Counted from the stretch's first letter, positions 9,868-19,573 are shown. The stretch: 64,000 nt of DNA from Cryobacterium levicorallinum (GCF_004402405.1 NZ_SOFE01000023.1:432297-496296), one strand, 5' to 3'. The notes: generated by a model from the letters alone, not told the origin. A program made the numbers and translations.

Positions 9868-10197
9868 CTACATAGCGAAGCCGAGGGCTCGCATCATGTC
9901 GCGACCATCGTCGGTGATCTTCTCCGGACCCCACGGCGGCATCCAGACCCAGTTGATGCGGAACTGGTCGACGACGCCATCGAGCGCCTCCGCCGTCTGC
10001 TCCTCGATCACGTCGGTCAGCGGGCAGCCAGCCGAGGTGAGCGTCATGTGCACGATGAGCGCGTCATTCTCGTCGTCCCAGCCGAGGTCATAGATGAGTC
10101 CAAGGTCGACGACGTTGATGCCGAGCTCCGGGTCCATGACGTCCTTGAGAGCTTCTTCGATTTCGTCGAAGCGGGCCGGACTGAGTGTTGAGACCAT
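9868..10197 (-). CDS. sufT: SufT-like iron-sulfur assembly factor (MIP18/DUF59 family)
   Basis: A small cytoplasmic protein of 109 residues that in related bacteria aids Fe-S cluster maturation. The family core DPELGINVVDLGLIYDL (22-38) and the conserved cysteine C58 in TSAGCPLTD are present. It is the last gene of the sufB-sufD-Rieske-sufC-sufT run, 4 nt after the sufC stop. TAGGCT, which includes the sufC stop codon, lies 6 nt before its ATG, so an internal leaderless transcript is possible in addition to operon readthrough. Confidence 0.85.
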   Translation of the reverse strand: MVSTLSPARFDEIEEALKDVMDPELGINVVDLGLIYDLGWDDENDALIVHMTLTSAGCPLTDVIEEQTAEALDGVVDQFRINWVWMPPWGPEKITDDGRDMMRALGFAM

Positions 10198-10209
10198 ACG
10201 ACTAGCCTA
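10198..10209 (-). promoter_or_regulatory. Possible internal leaderless -10 for sufT
   Basis: TAGGCT (10204-10209, minus strand) lies 6 nt before the sufT ATG. It overlaps the sufC stop codon, so chance agreement is more likely than at other sites. Confidence 0.3.
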
Positions 10210-10966
10210 CGTTCGACGGGACAAGAAAGCGATCGTAACCTTCGTCCTCGAGGCGGTCGGCGAGCTCGGGGCCGCCCTGTTCGGCGATGCGTCCGTTGAC
10301 GAAGACGTGCACGAAATCGGGGTGGATGTAGCGCAGGATGCGCGTGTAGTGCGTGATGAGCAGCAGTCCAAGGCCGGTGTTGGCCTTGGCACGGTTGACT
10401 CCTTCGGAGACGATCTTGAGCGCGTCAACGTCGAGGCCGGAGTCGGTCTCGTCGAGTACGGCGAACTTAGGCCTGAGAAGTTCAAGCTGCAGGATCTCGT
10501 TGCGCTTCTTCTCGCCACCGGAGAAGCCCTCGTTGACGTTGCGCTCGGCGAAAGCCTTGTCCATGCGCAGGTTGGCCATCGACTCGCGCACATCCTTGAT
10601 CCAGGTGCGGATCGGCGGGGCTTCGCCCTCGATGGCCGTTTTGGCCGTGCGCAGGAAGTTCGTGACGGTGACTCCGGGAATCTCGACCGGGTACTGCATG
10701 GCGAGGAACAGGCCGGCGCGGGCACGGGCATCCACTGTCATCTTGAGCACGTCAGCGCCGTCGAGGAGGATGGAACCGCTCTCGACGTGATACTTGGGGT
10801 GGCCAGCGATCGTGTAGGCGAGGGTGGACTTGCCGGAGCCGTTCGGGCCCATGATGGCGTGGATTTCGCCCTCGTTGATGGTGAGGTTGACGCCGCGCAG
10901 AATCTGCTTGGTGCCCTGGTCGGTCTCGACGCTGACGTGCAGGTCGATAATTTCAAGAACAGACAT
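10202..10966 (-). CDS. sufC: Fe-S cluster assembly ATPase SufC
   Basis: ABC-type ATPase of the SufBC2D scaffold, 254 residues. Walker A GPNGSGKST is at 40-48, the signature FSGGEKKRNEI near 148, and the Walker B region FAVLDETDSGLD near 168-179. The ATG at 10966 gives the conserved N-terminus MSVLEIIDLHV; longer in-frame starts run into the Rieske gene. It lies 55 nt downstream of the Rieske gene in the suf operon. Confidence 0.95.
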   Translation of the reverse strand: MSVLEIIDLHVSVETDQGTKQILRGVNLTINEGEIHAIMGPNGSGKSTLAYTIAGHPKYHVESGSILLDGADVLKMTVDARARAGLFLAMQYPVEIPGVTVTNFLRTAKTAIEGEAPPIRTWIKDVRESMANLRMDKAFAERNVNEGFSGGEKKRNEILQLELLRPKFAVLDETDSGLDVDALKIVSEGVNRAKANTGLGLLLITHYTRILRYIHPDFVHVFVNGRIAEQGGPELADRLEDEGYDRFLVPSNVG

Positions 10967-11021
10967 GAATGTCTTATCCCTTTCTAAAAATGGCTGGTGA
11001 GGCGGTTGCTTTAAGGTGTGA

Positions 11022-11348
11022 CTAGACCGCGACGGTGACGGAAGGATCGACGAAGACAAAGCCGTCGATGAGTTCAACGTTGTAGACCGGGACCGGGTCG
11101 TAGGCCGGCAGCGAGAGCGGCTTTCCTGTCGTGAGGGAGAACATCGAACCGTGAGCCCAGCACTCGAGAGTCTGGCCTTCCACGAATCCCTCCGACAGGG
11201 AGATATCACCGTGCGTGCAGGTATCACCGATGGCGAAAACATCGCCAGCGGCATCACGCACAAGGGCGATGGCGACCCCGTCGATTTCGACCTTGACGGC
11301 CTGGTTTACTTCGAGCTCATCGAGAGCGCAAATCTTCGTCGCGGCCAT
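11022..11348 (-). CDS. Rieske [2Fe-2S] ferredoxin-like protein in the suf operon
   Basis: A soluble 108-residue Rieske domain of the type found in non-heme dioxygenase ferredoxin subunits. The cluster ligands are C44, H46, C63 and H66 (C-x-H ... C-x2-H in CTHG and CWAHG). It starts 2 nt after the sufD stop, so it is co-translated with the Suf scaffold. A role as electron donor in cluster assembly is inferred from position, not shown by the sequence. Confidence 0.88.
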   Translation of the reverse strand: MAATKICALDELEVNQAVKVEIDGVAIALVRDAAGDVFAIGDTCTHGDISLSEGFVEGQTLECWAHGSMFSLTTGKPLSLPAYDPVPVYNVELIDGFVFVDPSVTVAV

Positions 11349-11350
11349 GC

Positions 11351-12589
11351 TTAGTCCGTTCCAATAAGTTCGGCTTCGATTGCGAGCTGCAACCGAGCTT
11401 CGAGTTCCGGGGAACCGATCTGCTGCACGACCTCGGTGAGAAATCCGCGGACGACGAGCCGACGCGCTTCGTCCTCGGTGATGCCGCGAGACTGCAGGTA
11501 GAACAGCTGCTCATCGTCGAAACGACCGGTGGCACTAGCGTGACCGGCTCCGACGATGTCGCCGGTTTCGATCTCCAGGTTCGGGATGGAATCGGCGCGA
11601 GTGCCCTCGCTGAGCACGAGGTTGCGATTCTGCTCATAGCTGTCGGTACCAGCGGCCTTGTTGCCGATCAGCACGTCGCCGATCCAGACCGTGCGGGCGT
11701 CCTGGCCCTGCAGCGCACCCTTGTAGTTGACTCGGCTGCGGCTCTTCGGAGCGTCGTGGAAGACGTACACCTGCTGTTCCAGGTGCTGACCAGCATCGGC
11801 GAAGTAGAGACCGAGTAGCAGCGTGTCGGAGCCGGGTCCGGCCAGACGCACAGACGGGTTCACCCGCACGATGCTGCCACCGAGCGAAACGACGACGTGC
11901 TTGAGGCGCGCATCGCGACCAATGGATGCAAAATGGTTGGCCAGGTGCACCGCCGAGTCGTCCCATTCCTGCAACGAGACGACCGTGAGGTTGGCGGACT
12001 CGCCGAGGATGATCTCGACATTTTCGCTCAACCGGGCGTCACCCGTGTTCGCCAGGATGACCGTGGCCTGGCTGAACGGCTTGGCCTCGATGATGGTGTG
12101 CGCTCCGCGGGCGGAACTCCCGAGGGCCGATCGCGTGACCGTGATCTCCTTGGCCTCTTCGCCGCTCACCGTTATGGCGAGGGCGTCCTCGAAAACGCCC
12201 CAGGCGTTCGCGGCGGCGCGTTCTTCCGGCAGACCGGCGGTGCCGATGCGGGCATCCGTTCTGGGGACCCACTCGACGGAGACGTCCTCTGACGGGGTGG
12301 ACGTTATCTCGTAGCGCGAGCCGTCGAGGGTACCGGCGGTGAGATCGGTGAACTTCGCGACGGGCGAGAGCTTCCAGACGGCTTCGCGGCCGGTGACGGT
12401 CTCGAAGTCGGCGACGTTGACACTCTTGAAACGATCCGATCGGGTTTGTACCGGCACGTAGCCGAAACGTCCGTCGGAGTGTTTCTTGATTCCGTGCTGA
12501 CCGGCTGGCAGAACCGGCTCGGGTGCGGGTGTGGATGATTCGGGCACAGTTGTTGACGCGCTCTTCGAAAGCGCTGAAGCGGCGGACAT
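11351..12589 (-). CDS. sufD: Fe-S cluster assembly protein SufD
   Basis: Scaffold subunit of the SufBC2D complex, 412 residues, with the beta-helical core and the C-terminal family segment EDEARRLVVRGFLTEV. The N-terminal 40 residues are low complexity (Ser/Pro/Ala-rich) and unlike the rest. Its ATG follows the sufB stop directly (TAAATG). It pairs with SufB for assembly of [4Fe-4S] clusters. Confidence 0.93.
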   Translation of the reverse strand: MSAASALSKSASTTVPESSTPAPEPVLPAGQHGIKKHSDGRFGYVPVQTRSDRFKSVNVADFETVTGREAVWKLSPVAKFTDLTAGTLDGSRYEITSTPSEDVSVEWVPRTDARIGTAGLPEERAAANAWGVFEDALAITVSGEEAKEITVTRSALGSSARGAHTIIEAKPFSQATVILANTGDARLSENVEIILGESANLTVVSLQEWDDSAVHLANHFASIGRDARLKHVVVSLGGSIVRVNPSVRLAGPGSDTLLLGLYFADAGQHLEQQVYVFHDAPKSRSRVNYKGALQGQDARTVWIGDVLIGNKAAGTDSYEQNRNLVLSEGTRADSIPNLEIETGDIVGAGHASATGRFDDEQLFYLQSRGITEDEARRLVVRGFLTEVVQQIGSPELEARLQLAIEAELIGTD

Positions 12590-14008
12590 TTAGCCGACGG
12601 ATCCTTCCATGCCCATTTCAATGAGCTTGTTGAGTTCGAGGGCGTACTCCATCGGGAGCTCCCGGGCGATCGGTTCGATGAATCCGCGAACGATCATGGC
12701 CATGGCTTCGTCTTCGGGCATGCCGCGGCTCATCAGGTAGAAGAGCTGCTCGGCGCTGACCCGGGAAACGGTGGCCTCGTGACCGAGCTGCACGTCGTCG
12801 ACGCGAATGTCGATGGATGGGTAGGTGTCGGAGCGCGACGAGGTATCGACGAGGAGTGCATCGCAGCGCACGGTGTTGGCGGAGTGGTGCGCGGAGGCAT
12901 CCATTCGAACCTCACCGCGGTATCCGCTGCGCCCGCCACCGCGAGCGATGGACTTGGAGACGATCGACGACTGCGTGTACGGAGCCATGTGGATCATCTT
13001 GGCGCCGGCATCCTGGTGCTGGCCCGGGCCAGCAAAGGCCACCGAGAGCGTCTCGCCCTTGGCGTGCTCGCCCATCAGGTAGATGGACGGGTACTTCATG
13101 GTGACCTTGGAACCGATGTTGCCGTCGATCCACTCCATCGTCGCGCCTTCGCCGGCTGTGGCCCGCTTGGTTACGAGGTTGTAGACGTTGTTCGACCAGT
13201 TCTGGATGGTCGTGTACCGAACGCGGGCGTTCTTCTTCACGACGATCTCGACCACGGCGGAGTGCAGCGAATCGGACTTGTAGATCGGGGCCGTGCAGCC
13301 CTCGATGTAGTGAACGTAGCTGCCCTCGTCGGCGATGATCAGCGTGCGCTCGAACTGGCCCATGTTCTCGGTATTGATGCGGAAATAGGCCTGGAGGGGA
13401 ATTTCAACGTGCACGCCCGGGGGGACGTAGACGAAGGATCCGCCGGACCAGACGGCCGTGTTGAGCGCGGCGAACTTGTTGTCGCCGGAGGGAATGATGG
13501 TGCCGAAGTACTCCTCGAAGAACTCCGGGTGTTCCTTGAGCGCTGTGTCGGTGTCCATGAAAATGACGCCCTGAGCTTCGAGCTCCTCGTTGATCTGGTG
13601 GTAAACGACTTCAGACTCGTACTGGGCGGCGACACCGGAGACGAGGCGCTGACGCTCGGCCTCGGGGATACCGAGCTTCTCGTAGGTGTTCTTAATGTCG
13701 TCGGGCAGGTCTTCCCAGGTCTGGGCCTGCTTCTCCGTGGACCGCACGAAGTACTTGATGTTGTCGAAGTCGATCTCGGAGAGGTCGGCGCCCCAGGTGG
13801 GCATGGGCTTGCGTTCGAACAGCTGAAGTGCCTTCAGCCGTCGCTGCAGCATCCAATCCGGCTCGGATTTCAGGTTCGAGATGTCAGTGACAACCTCGGG
13901 AGAAATACCACGACGAGCGGATGCTCCGGCCTTGTCTGAGTCGGCCCACCCGAATTCGTAGGTGCCGATCCCCTCAAGGTCGGGACGGTCTAGCAGGACA
14001 TCCGACAT
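12590..14008 (-). CDS. sufB: Fe-S cluster assembly protein SufB
   Basis: Main scaffold protein of the SUF system, 472 residues. Typical SufB segments are seen: [41 protein letters not shown] and the C-terminal [17 protein letters not shown]. The ATG at 14008 has GAGG at the right distance (GAAGAGGTTAAT upstream); a longer in-frame extension is not conserved. It heads the operon. No SufR regulator gene is next to it, and SufS/SufU are not in this window. Confidence 0.95.
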   Translation of the reverse strand: MSDVLLDRPDLEGIGTYEFGWADSDKAGASARRGISPEVVTDISNLKSEPDWMLQRRLKALQLFERKPMPTWGADLSEIDFDNIKYFVRSTEKQAQTWEDLPDDIKNTYEKLGIPEAERQRLVSGVAAQYESEVVYHQINEELEAQGVIFMDTDTALKEHPEFFEEYFGTIIPSGDNKFAALNTAVWSGGSFVYVPPGVHVEIPLQAYFRINTENMGQFERTLIIADEGSYVHYIEGCTAPIYKSDSLHSAVVEIVVKKNARVRYTTIQNWSNNVYNLVTKRATAGEGATMEWIDGNIGSKVTMKYPSIYLMGEHAKGETLSVAFAGPGQHQDAGAKMIHMAPYTQSSIVSKSIARGGGRSGYRGEVRMDASAHHSANTVRCDALLVDTSSRSDTYPSIDIRVDDVQLGHEATVSRVSAEQLFYLMSRGMPEDEAMAMIVRGFIEPIARELPMEYALELNKLIEMGMEGSVG

Positions 14009-14322
14009 ATTAACCTCTTCTCTACCCATCACAACCCGGATATTAGTCCGGTCATTCCCACGGTGCCTCCAACGGAGACGGGGGAACGGGTTGTCTGGAC
14101 AGCTACGTTGCGTACCTAGAATATTCATGGAGTATCGCGATGACCCCGAGCCCTGCGGCCCGGATTGAATCCCTCGATCGGATGACCGCGGGAAGGATCT
14201 CCATGGATGTTGCAATTCTACAGGTTGATCAGTGGGATTCGCGTGCTTGCCGGTCGATTCACATTTGGACACGGCACGATGAAAACGCACGGGTGATAAG
14301 CACGACAGAGAGAGCAGAATCG
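14009..14322. other. Divergent intergenic region between sufB and ctaA
   Basis: This 314-nt gap carries the sufB ribosome binding site, a TAATAT hexamer on the minus strand (candidate sufB -10, inside the palindrome listed separately) and a TAGAAT hexamer at 14117-14122 on the plus strand that could be a ctaA -10. No clear -35 is seen for either. The plus frame is open from 14140, but the conserved part of CtaA begins later. Confidence 0.5.
14036..14051. promoter_or_regulatory. Palindrome over the candidate sufB -10 (possible operator)
   Basis: CCGGA and TCCGG arms flank a 6-nt AT-rich centre. On the minus strand the centre contributes to TAATAT, 28 nt upstream of the sufB ATG. A repressor bound here would block sufB transcription. 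No matching regulator is known from the sequence. Confidence 0.35.
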
Positions 14323-15318
14323 GTGAATCGGAAAAATCAGGGCTTGTCCAGTGCTATCGGCGCAGGATACCGGGTCGTCAGCCAGAAAATTCGCTACTGG
14401 TTACCGAGCGCTGTCGACCGACGAATCCGGGTCGTCGCCTGGCTGTCACTCGTGACGGAGATCCTGATCGTCGGCACCGGAGGCGCTGTACGCCTCACCG
14501 GTTCCGGACTGGGCTGCCCGACCTGGCCGACCTGTGTTGCCGGATCGCTCGTGCCGACGCCGGAGATGGGCCTGCACGGCGTTATTGAGTTCGGCAATCG
14601 CCTGATGACCGGACTGATCGGCATTATTGCGATAGCGGCCGTCGTGCTGCTGTGGCGACTGCGCACCGAGCGCAAGGATCTGTTCACGCTCGCCGTCATT
14701 CTCGGCGTTGGCGTTCTCGCGCAGGCCCTCGTCGGCGGGGTCACCGTGCTGACCGGTCTCAACCCGTTCATCGTCGGATTTCACTTCATGGCCTCGCTGA
14801 TCATGGTGTGCATCGCCACCGTGCTGGTGCACCGGGTCTACCTCCCGTCGGGTCCGCGCGCCCTCGTCGTACCGGTCGGCTTCGCCGGGCTCGCCCACGC
14901 CACGAGTTTCGTGGTGGCACTGACCGTGGTGATGGGAGTCGTGACCACGGCCTCCGGACCGCATTCGGGTGACGCCGAGGCTGGTCGTACTGGGTTCAAC
15001 GCTGAATTGCTCGAGCACCTGCATGCCTGGCCGGGCTACGCGACGCTGGTCCTGACGATCGTGCTGCTCGCGGCATCCGTTCGAGGCAAGCTGCCCGTGC
15101 GTAAACTCGTCGTCACGTTACTCGTGGTCGAGCTTGTCCAGATTGTGGTCGGCCTGCTGCAGGCAAACCTGGGCCTGCCGCCGGTGCTCGTCGGGCTGCA
15201 CATGGTGCTCGCCTGCGTGCTCGCCGCGGCGATGACCGCCGTCGTGCTGAACCTCAAGGCTCCGACCACCCTCACGGACCGGGTATCCGAAACGACGCAC
15301 GAGCACGCTCGCAGCTAA
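14323..15318 (+). CDS. ctaA: Heme A synthase (COX15/CtaA family)
   Basis: Integral membrane enzyme that oxidises heme O to heme A for cytochrome oxidase. It has 331 residues and about eight hydrophobic helices. Family motifs [19 protein letters not shown] (a cysteine pair in the first loop), [13 protein letters not shown] and [10 protein letters not shown] supply the conserved histidines. The GTG at 14323 is chosen because conservation begins shortly after it and purine-rich sequence precedes it. An ATG at 14140 would add 61 unconserved residues. It works with CtaB, encoded nearby on the other strand. Confidence 0.88.
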   Translation: MNRKNQGLSSAIGAGYRVVSQKIRYWLPSAVDRRIRVVAWLSLVTEILIVGTGGAVRLTGSGLGCPTWPTCVAGSLVPTPEMGLHGVIEFGNRLMTGLIGIIAIAAVVLLWRLRTERKDLFTLAVILGVGVLAQALVGGVTVLTGLNPFIVGFHFMASLIMVCIATVLVHRVYLPSGPRALVVPVGFAGLAHATSFVVALTVVMGVVTTASGPHSGDAEAGRTGFNAELLEHLHAWPGYATLVLTIVLLAASVRGKLPVRKLVVTLLVVELVQIVVGLLQANLGLPPVLVGLHMVLACVLAAAMTAVVLNLKAPTTLTDRVSETTHEHARS

Positions 15319-15545
15319 CTGAACACGATCGAGAGTCGCGAGACGACACCTTCGCCCCACGGACACGCCCTGGGACGGGCGAGACGACACATCCGGCACC
15401 GTGAGTTGCTTTGAATGGGCCGAATACGTCATCTCACGCGCATGAAGGAGCCGAAGATGGCACCTCACGGCGCAGCGCAAATACCCCGATCGGAAATTGC
15501 CGCGCGGCACTCCCCCGGCGGTGGTCTCCGGTGTATTCTCCAGAC
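15319..15545. other. Intergenic stretch with a 12-nt direct repeat
   Basis: The gap between ctaA and the next gene holds GCGAGACGACAC twice (15338-15349 and 15379-15390), with a short hairpin CGCCCTGGGACGGGCG next to the second copy. No gene is evident. Confidence 0.4.
15534..15545 (+). promoter_or_regulatory. Candidate leaderless -10 for the gene at 15546
   Basis: TATTCT (15534-15539) is 6 nt upstream of the ATG at 15546. No ribosome binding site is present, and this supports that start. Confidence 0.4.
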
Positions 15546-16133
15546 ATGCACCTCGCGCCGGGAGCCAAGTCGAAGCCGCCAGACGACGCGGCGCGCCTTG
15601 CCCTGTTCGGACCGCCGGTGTTCGGCTTCGTGCCGCAACGGCGCATTCAGGAACGCGGCTGGAGTTGGTACGGCAATCACGGCCGCACACTCGAAGCGCA
15701 GGCCCATTACTGGCTCGCCGATCCCGCGGGCAATTTCTGGTTCGAGAATTCGCCGGCCGGCCCGATCGGCATCGCCGAATTGCGCGGATTCGTCTTCACC
15801 GACGTGCCGGGTTCAACAAATCGGGGCGGAGACCCCATTCGTGATGCACTCAACCAACACTTGCAATACATCGTGATGAACTATGCCAAGAATCCCTACG
15901 AGTTCGGGTCTGAACTCTGGGCCGGACGGCACACGCAGCAGCAGGCGGAGATCGAGCTAGCGCTGGCGCACCGATCGAACCTGATCGTCAACGACATGGC
16001 CCTGCCGGCCATCACCGTGACGGCCTCCGATTTCACAGGTACCGCGATGGCCGTGGCCGGACGCGTGGTGACCGTCGTGATTCACTCGGCCGATGTCGGC
16101 AAGATCGACACCCGCCTCACCCGCCGGGTCTAG
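15546..16133 (+). CDS. Hypothetical protein between heme A and heme O synthase genes
   Basis: I do not recognise this 195-residue protein. It is soluble, has no cysteine, no signal peptide and no membrane helix. The central part is rich in aromatic residues (GWSWYGNHGRTLEAQAHYWL, then FWFEN) and a later segment reads QQQAEIELALAHRSNLIV. The ATG at 15546 is supported by a -10-like TATTCT 6 nt upstream; the longer frame from 15411 is not needed. It is convergent with ctaB, whose stop is 22 nt away. Base composition matches the neighbours. Confidence 0.65.
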   Translation: MHLAPGAKSKPPDDAARLALFGPPVFGFVPQRRIQERGWSWYGNHGRTLEAQAHYWLADPAGNFWFENSPAGPIGIAELRGFVFTDVPGSTNRGGDPIRDALNQHLQYIVMNYAKNPYEFGSELWAGRHTQQQAEIELALAHRSNLIVNDMALPAITVTASDFTGTAMAVAGRVVTVVIHSADVGKIDTRLTRRV

Positions 16134-16155
16134 CGCGGGCTGTGGCTGGTCCCGA

Positions 16156-17076
16156 TTAGAACGGCAGCAGCGGGTCGATTCCGACGGCCACGAACAGCAG
16201 GGTCAGGTAGGCGATCGAGCCGTGGAAGACGCGCATCGGCGATACATGCTCGTGCCGGATGGCCAGGCTGTACAGGCGGTGCGTCTCGTAGATGAACCAG
16301 CCGCCGGTGACGAGCGCGACGAAGGTGTACAGCAGCCCCATGTCGGCAATCGGGATCAGCAGCAGCGAGCAGGCGACGGTGGCCCAGGCGTACAGGATGA
16401 CCTGCAGTCCCACCTGGGCACGGCCGCGCACCACGGCGAGCATCGGCACGCCGGCGGCCTGGTAGTCGGCACGGTACTTCATCGACAGCGGCCAGTAGTG
16501 CGGCGGCGTCCACAGAAAGATGATCATGAACAGAATGACCGGCGGCCACGACAGGTCGCCAGTCACGGCGGCCCAACCGATCAGCACGGGCATGCACCCG
16601 GCCACACCGCCCCAGACGATGTTCTGCGGGGTGCGACGCTTGAGAATGATCGTGTAAAAGACGACGTAGAGCAAAATGGCACCGAACGACAGTGCGGCGG
16701 CGAGCCAGTTGGTCAGCAGTCCCAGCCAGAGAATGGATGCCGCGCCTAACGCCCACGCAAAGATCAAGGCTTCCCGGTCACTCAGTTCACCGGTGACGAG
16801 CGGACGGTTCTTCGTGCGCTTCATCAGGCGGTCGATATCGCGATCGAGGTAGCAGTTGAACGCTCCAGCGGAACCAGCGCTGAGGGCCCCGCCCACGAGA
16901 GTCGCCAGAATCAGCCAGAGGCTGGGGATGCCCCGTTCGGCGAGCAGCATCGTGGGTGCGGTTACTACCAGAAGCAATTCGACGACTCGCGGTTTAGTCA
17001 GGGAGATATAAGCCTTGAGGGTGCGCTTCACTGTGCGCGGTCCGCTTAGGACCGGGGTCTTCAGGGCGACGTTCAT
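16156..17076 (-). CDS. ctaB: Heme O synthase (protoheme IX farnesyltransferase)
   Basis: Membrane prenyltransferase that adds a farnesyl group to heme B, making heme O for CtaA. It has 306 residues. The first Asp-rich site is N74-D78-D82 in NCYLDRDID, followed by RTKNRPL; the second conserved region is [17 protein letters not shown]. About nine hydrophobic helices are visible. The ATG at 17076 has AGAGGAAC just upstream; a GTG/ATG 7 codons earlier is less likely. It is divergent from tkt. Confidence 0.93.
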   Translation of the reverse strand: MNVALKTPVLSGPRTVKRTLKAYISLTKPRVVELLLVVTAPTMLLAERGIPSLWLILATLVGGALSAGSAGAFNCYLDRDIDRLMKRTKNRPLVTGELSDREALIFAWALGAASILWLGLLTNWLAAALSFGAILLYVVFYTIILKRRTPQNIVWGGVAGCMPVLIGWAAVTGDLSWPPVILFMIIFLWTPPHYWPLSMKYRADYQAAGVPMLAVVRGRAQVGLQVILYAWATVACSLLLIPIADMGLLYTFVALVTGGWFIYETHRLYSLAIRHEHVSPMRVFHGSIAYLTLLFVAVGIDPLLPF

Positions 17077-17400
17077 TGTTCCTCTAACGCTAGGCAAGTC
17101 TTTTTAGTGTAGGTCACCCACTGCCCCTTCCCGACAATGGACATGTCACGTCATATAGAGCGTCCCGCCGCAAACTTCCCTATACTTATAGTGCTCCCCA
17201 CAGTGAATCAGTAGTTCGGCGAGCCCCCGGGTGGGAGATGGCGGCAACAGCAGGCCAACTCGCTGGGGGTGACATTTCACCTGCATTCTCGCGTCGGGAT
17301 GGCGCGGCCCCGCAGTGTGAGACGGTTGCCGACACTTGCACATCTATCAAAGGATGGGTTGAGCTCAACCCGCCTTCGCTTCAATGAAGGGTTACGTGAC
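17077..17400. other. Divergent intergenic region between ctaB and tkt
   Basis: This 324-nt region should carry both promoters. AT-rich tandem hexamers TATACT/TATAGT at 17181-17192 are candidate -10 elements for tkt, though no good -35 is seen. On the minus strand TACACT (17106-17111) is a candidate -10 for ctaB. No small gene is evident. The tkt frame stays open upstream to 17269, but without conservation. Confidence 0.4.
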
Positions 17401-19494
17401 GTGGCAGCTTTCCAATGGGATTCCATTGACGATCAGGCGGTTAACACCGCACGCATTCTCGCGGCTGACGCCGTTGAAAAGGTTGGGAACGGGCACCCGG
17501 GTACAGCGATGAGCCTCGCTCCCGCCGCGTATCTTTTGTTTCAGAAGATCATGCGCCGGGACCCGGCCGACAACGACTGGCTCGGTCGCGACCGTTTTAT
17601 TCTCTCGGTCGGCCACAGCTCGCTGACCCAGTACGTGCAGTTGTACCTCGGCGGCTACGGCCTCGAGCTTGAAGACCTCAAGGCCCTCCGTACCTGGGGA
17701 TCCAAGACCCCCGGCCACCCGGAGTATGGGCACACCGCCGGCGTCGAGATCACCACCGGCCCGCTCGGCCAGGGACTGGCCTCCGCCGTCGGCTTCGCCT
17801 ACGCTTCACGCTTCGAGCGTGGCCTGTTTGATCCGGATGCCGCCACCGGTGCCAGCCCGTTCGACCACTTCGTCTACGTCATCGCCGGCGACGGCGACCT
17901 GCAGGAAGGCCTCACGAGCGAGGCATCCTCTCTCGCCGGCCACCAGCAGCTCGGCAACCTGATCGCGATCTACGACAGCAACCAGATCTCCATCGAAGAC
18001 GACACCAACATCGCCTTCACCGAAGACGTCGCCGCGCGCTACGCCGCCTATAACTGGCACGTGCAGACGGTGAATTGGAAGAAGACGGGCTCCTACGTCG
18101 AAGACGTCGCCGAGCTGAACGCAGCCATCGAGGCTGCCCAGAACGAAACCGGCAAGCCCAGCCTGATCATCCTCAAGACGATCATCGGCTGGCCGAGCCC
18201 GAAGAAGCAAAACACCGGCAAGATCCACGGCTCCGCGCTCGGCGCCGAAGAGCTCGCCGGAGTCAAGACCATTCTCGGCTTCGACCCGGAGAAGACCTTC
18301 GACGTCGCTCCCGAGGTCATCGCCCACACCCGGCTGGCCCTCGATCGCGGCGTCACTGCCCACGCCGAGTGGACCGTGCAGTTCGATGCCTGGGCGACGG
18401 CCAACCCGGAGCGCAAGATTCTGCTCGACCGGGTCCTCTCCGGCGATCTGCCTGACGGCGTGGACGAGGCCCTCCCTGTCTTCCCCGGCGGCACCGCGGT
18501 ATCGACCCGCGCGGCGTCCGGCAAGGTTCTCACCGCCCTCGGCGGCGTCATCCCCGAACTGTGGGGCGGCTCAGCCGACCTTGCCGAATCCAACAACACC
18601 ACCATCGGCGGCGCTGCCTCGTTTATTCCGAGCGAGCACTCCACCGGTGAATGGTCGGGCAACGAGTACGGACGGGTGCTGCACTTCGGCATTCGCGAGC
18701 ACGCCATGGCCGCCATTCTCAACGGCATCGTGCTGCACGGCAACACCCGCCCGTTCGGCGGCACCTTCCTCATCTTCAGCGACTACATGCGCCCCGCGGT
18801 GCGTCTGGCCGCACTGATGAAGGCTCCGTCGATCTTCGTCTGGACCCACGACTCCGTCGCGCTCGGCGAAGACGGCCCGACCCACCAACCGATCGAACAA
18901 CTCGCAACCCTGCGCGCCATTCCCGGACTCGACGTGGTTCGCCCCGGCGACGCCAACGAAACCGCCTGGGCCTGGAAGACCATTCTGGAACGCCGTAATG
19001 GTCCGGCCGGCATCGCGCTGACCCGCCAGAACATTCCGGTCTACGAGCGCGGTGAGGGCGCAGCATCTGACGAGGTCTTCGCCTCGGCCAAGAACGTCGC
19101 CCGCGGCGCCTACGTGCTGGCCGAAGCGGCCGGCGGAACCCCGGACGTCATTCTGATCGGCACCGGCTCCGAGGTGCAGCTCGCCGTCGACGCTAGGGCC
19201 CAGCTTGCCCGTGAAGGCATCAACGCCCGCGTGGTCAGCGCCCCCTGCCTCGAATGGTTCGAAGAGCAGAGCAGCGACTACCGCGAATCGGTGTTGCCCG
19301 CAGCCGTCACCGCACGGGTGTCCGTCGAGGCCGGCCTCGCGCTGACCTGGCGCGGCTACGTCGGCGATGCCGGCCGCAGCATCTCAATCGAGCACTTCGG
19401 TGCATCCGCTGATTACCAGACGCTGTTCCGCGAATTCGGAATCACCACTGAAGCAGTCGTCGCCGCCGCCAAGGAATCAATCAGCGCAGCCTGA
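17401..19494 (+). CDS. tkt: Transketolase
   Basis: Thiamine diphosphate enzyme of the pentose phosphate pathway, moving two-carbon units between sugar phosphates. It has 697 residues. GNGHPGTAMSLAP is at 30-42, and the ThDP motif begins GDGD at 163-166 and extends to about 194. The second half has FGIREHAM and the phosphate/cofactor contacts of the pyrimidine domain. The GTG at 17401 gives the family N-terminus, with GAAGG about 10 nt upstream. It is the first gene of the tkt-tal-pgi-zwf-opcA-pgl run. Confidence 0.95.
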   Translation: MAAFQWDSIDDQAVNTARILAADAVEKVGNGHPGTAMSLAPAAYLLFQKIMRRDPADNDWLGRDRFILSVGHSSLTQYVQLYLGGYGLELEDLKALRTWGSKTPGHPEYGHTAGVEITTGPLGQGLASAVGFAYASRFERGLFDPDAATGASPFDHFVYVIAGDGDLQEGLTSEASSLAGHQQLGNLIAIYDSNQISIEDDTNIAFTEDVAARYAAYNWHVQTVNWKKTGSYVEDVAELNAAIEAAQNETGKPSLIILKTIIGWPSPKKQNTGKIHGSALGAEELAGVKTILGFDPEKTFDVAPEVIAHTRLALDRGVTAHAEWTVQFDAWATANPERKILLDRVLSGDLPDGVDEALPVFPGGTAVSTRAASGKVLTALGGVIPELWGGSADLAESNNTTIGGAASFIPSEHSTGEWSGNEYGRVLHFGIREHAMAAILNGIVLHGNTRPFGGTFLIFSDYMRPAVRLAALMKAPSIFVWTHDSVALGEDGPTHQPIEQLATLRAIPGLDVVRPGDANETAWAWKTILERRNGPAGIALTRQNIPVYERGEGAASDEVFASAKNVARGAYVLAEAAGGTPDVILIGTGSEVQLAVDARAQLAREGINARVVSAPCLEWFEEQSSDYRESVLPAAVTARVSVEAGLALTWRGYVGDAGRSISIEHFGASADYQTLFREFGITTEAVVAAAKESISAA

Positions 19495-19573
19495 CGTTGT
19501 CCCACAGGCATGGATCGTCGCCGCAGGTCAACACCGCGCGTCTCCATGACTCTCCATTAAACCGCTATAGCCA

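Noticed and set aside
15415-15876. Alternative frame starting MGRIRHLTRMKEP
   Set aside because: It overlaps the 195-residue gene in another frame, is Arg/Pro-rich and shows no supported start; it looks like a GC shadow.
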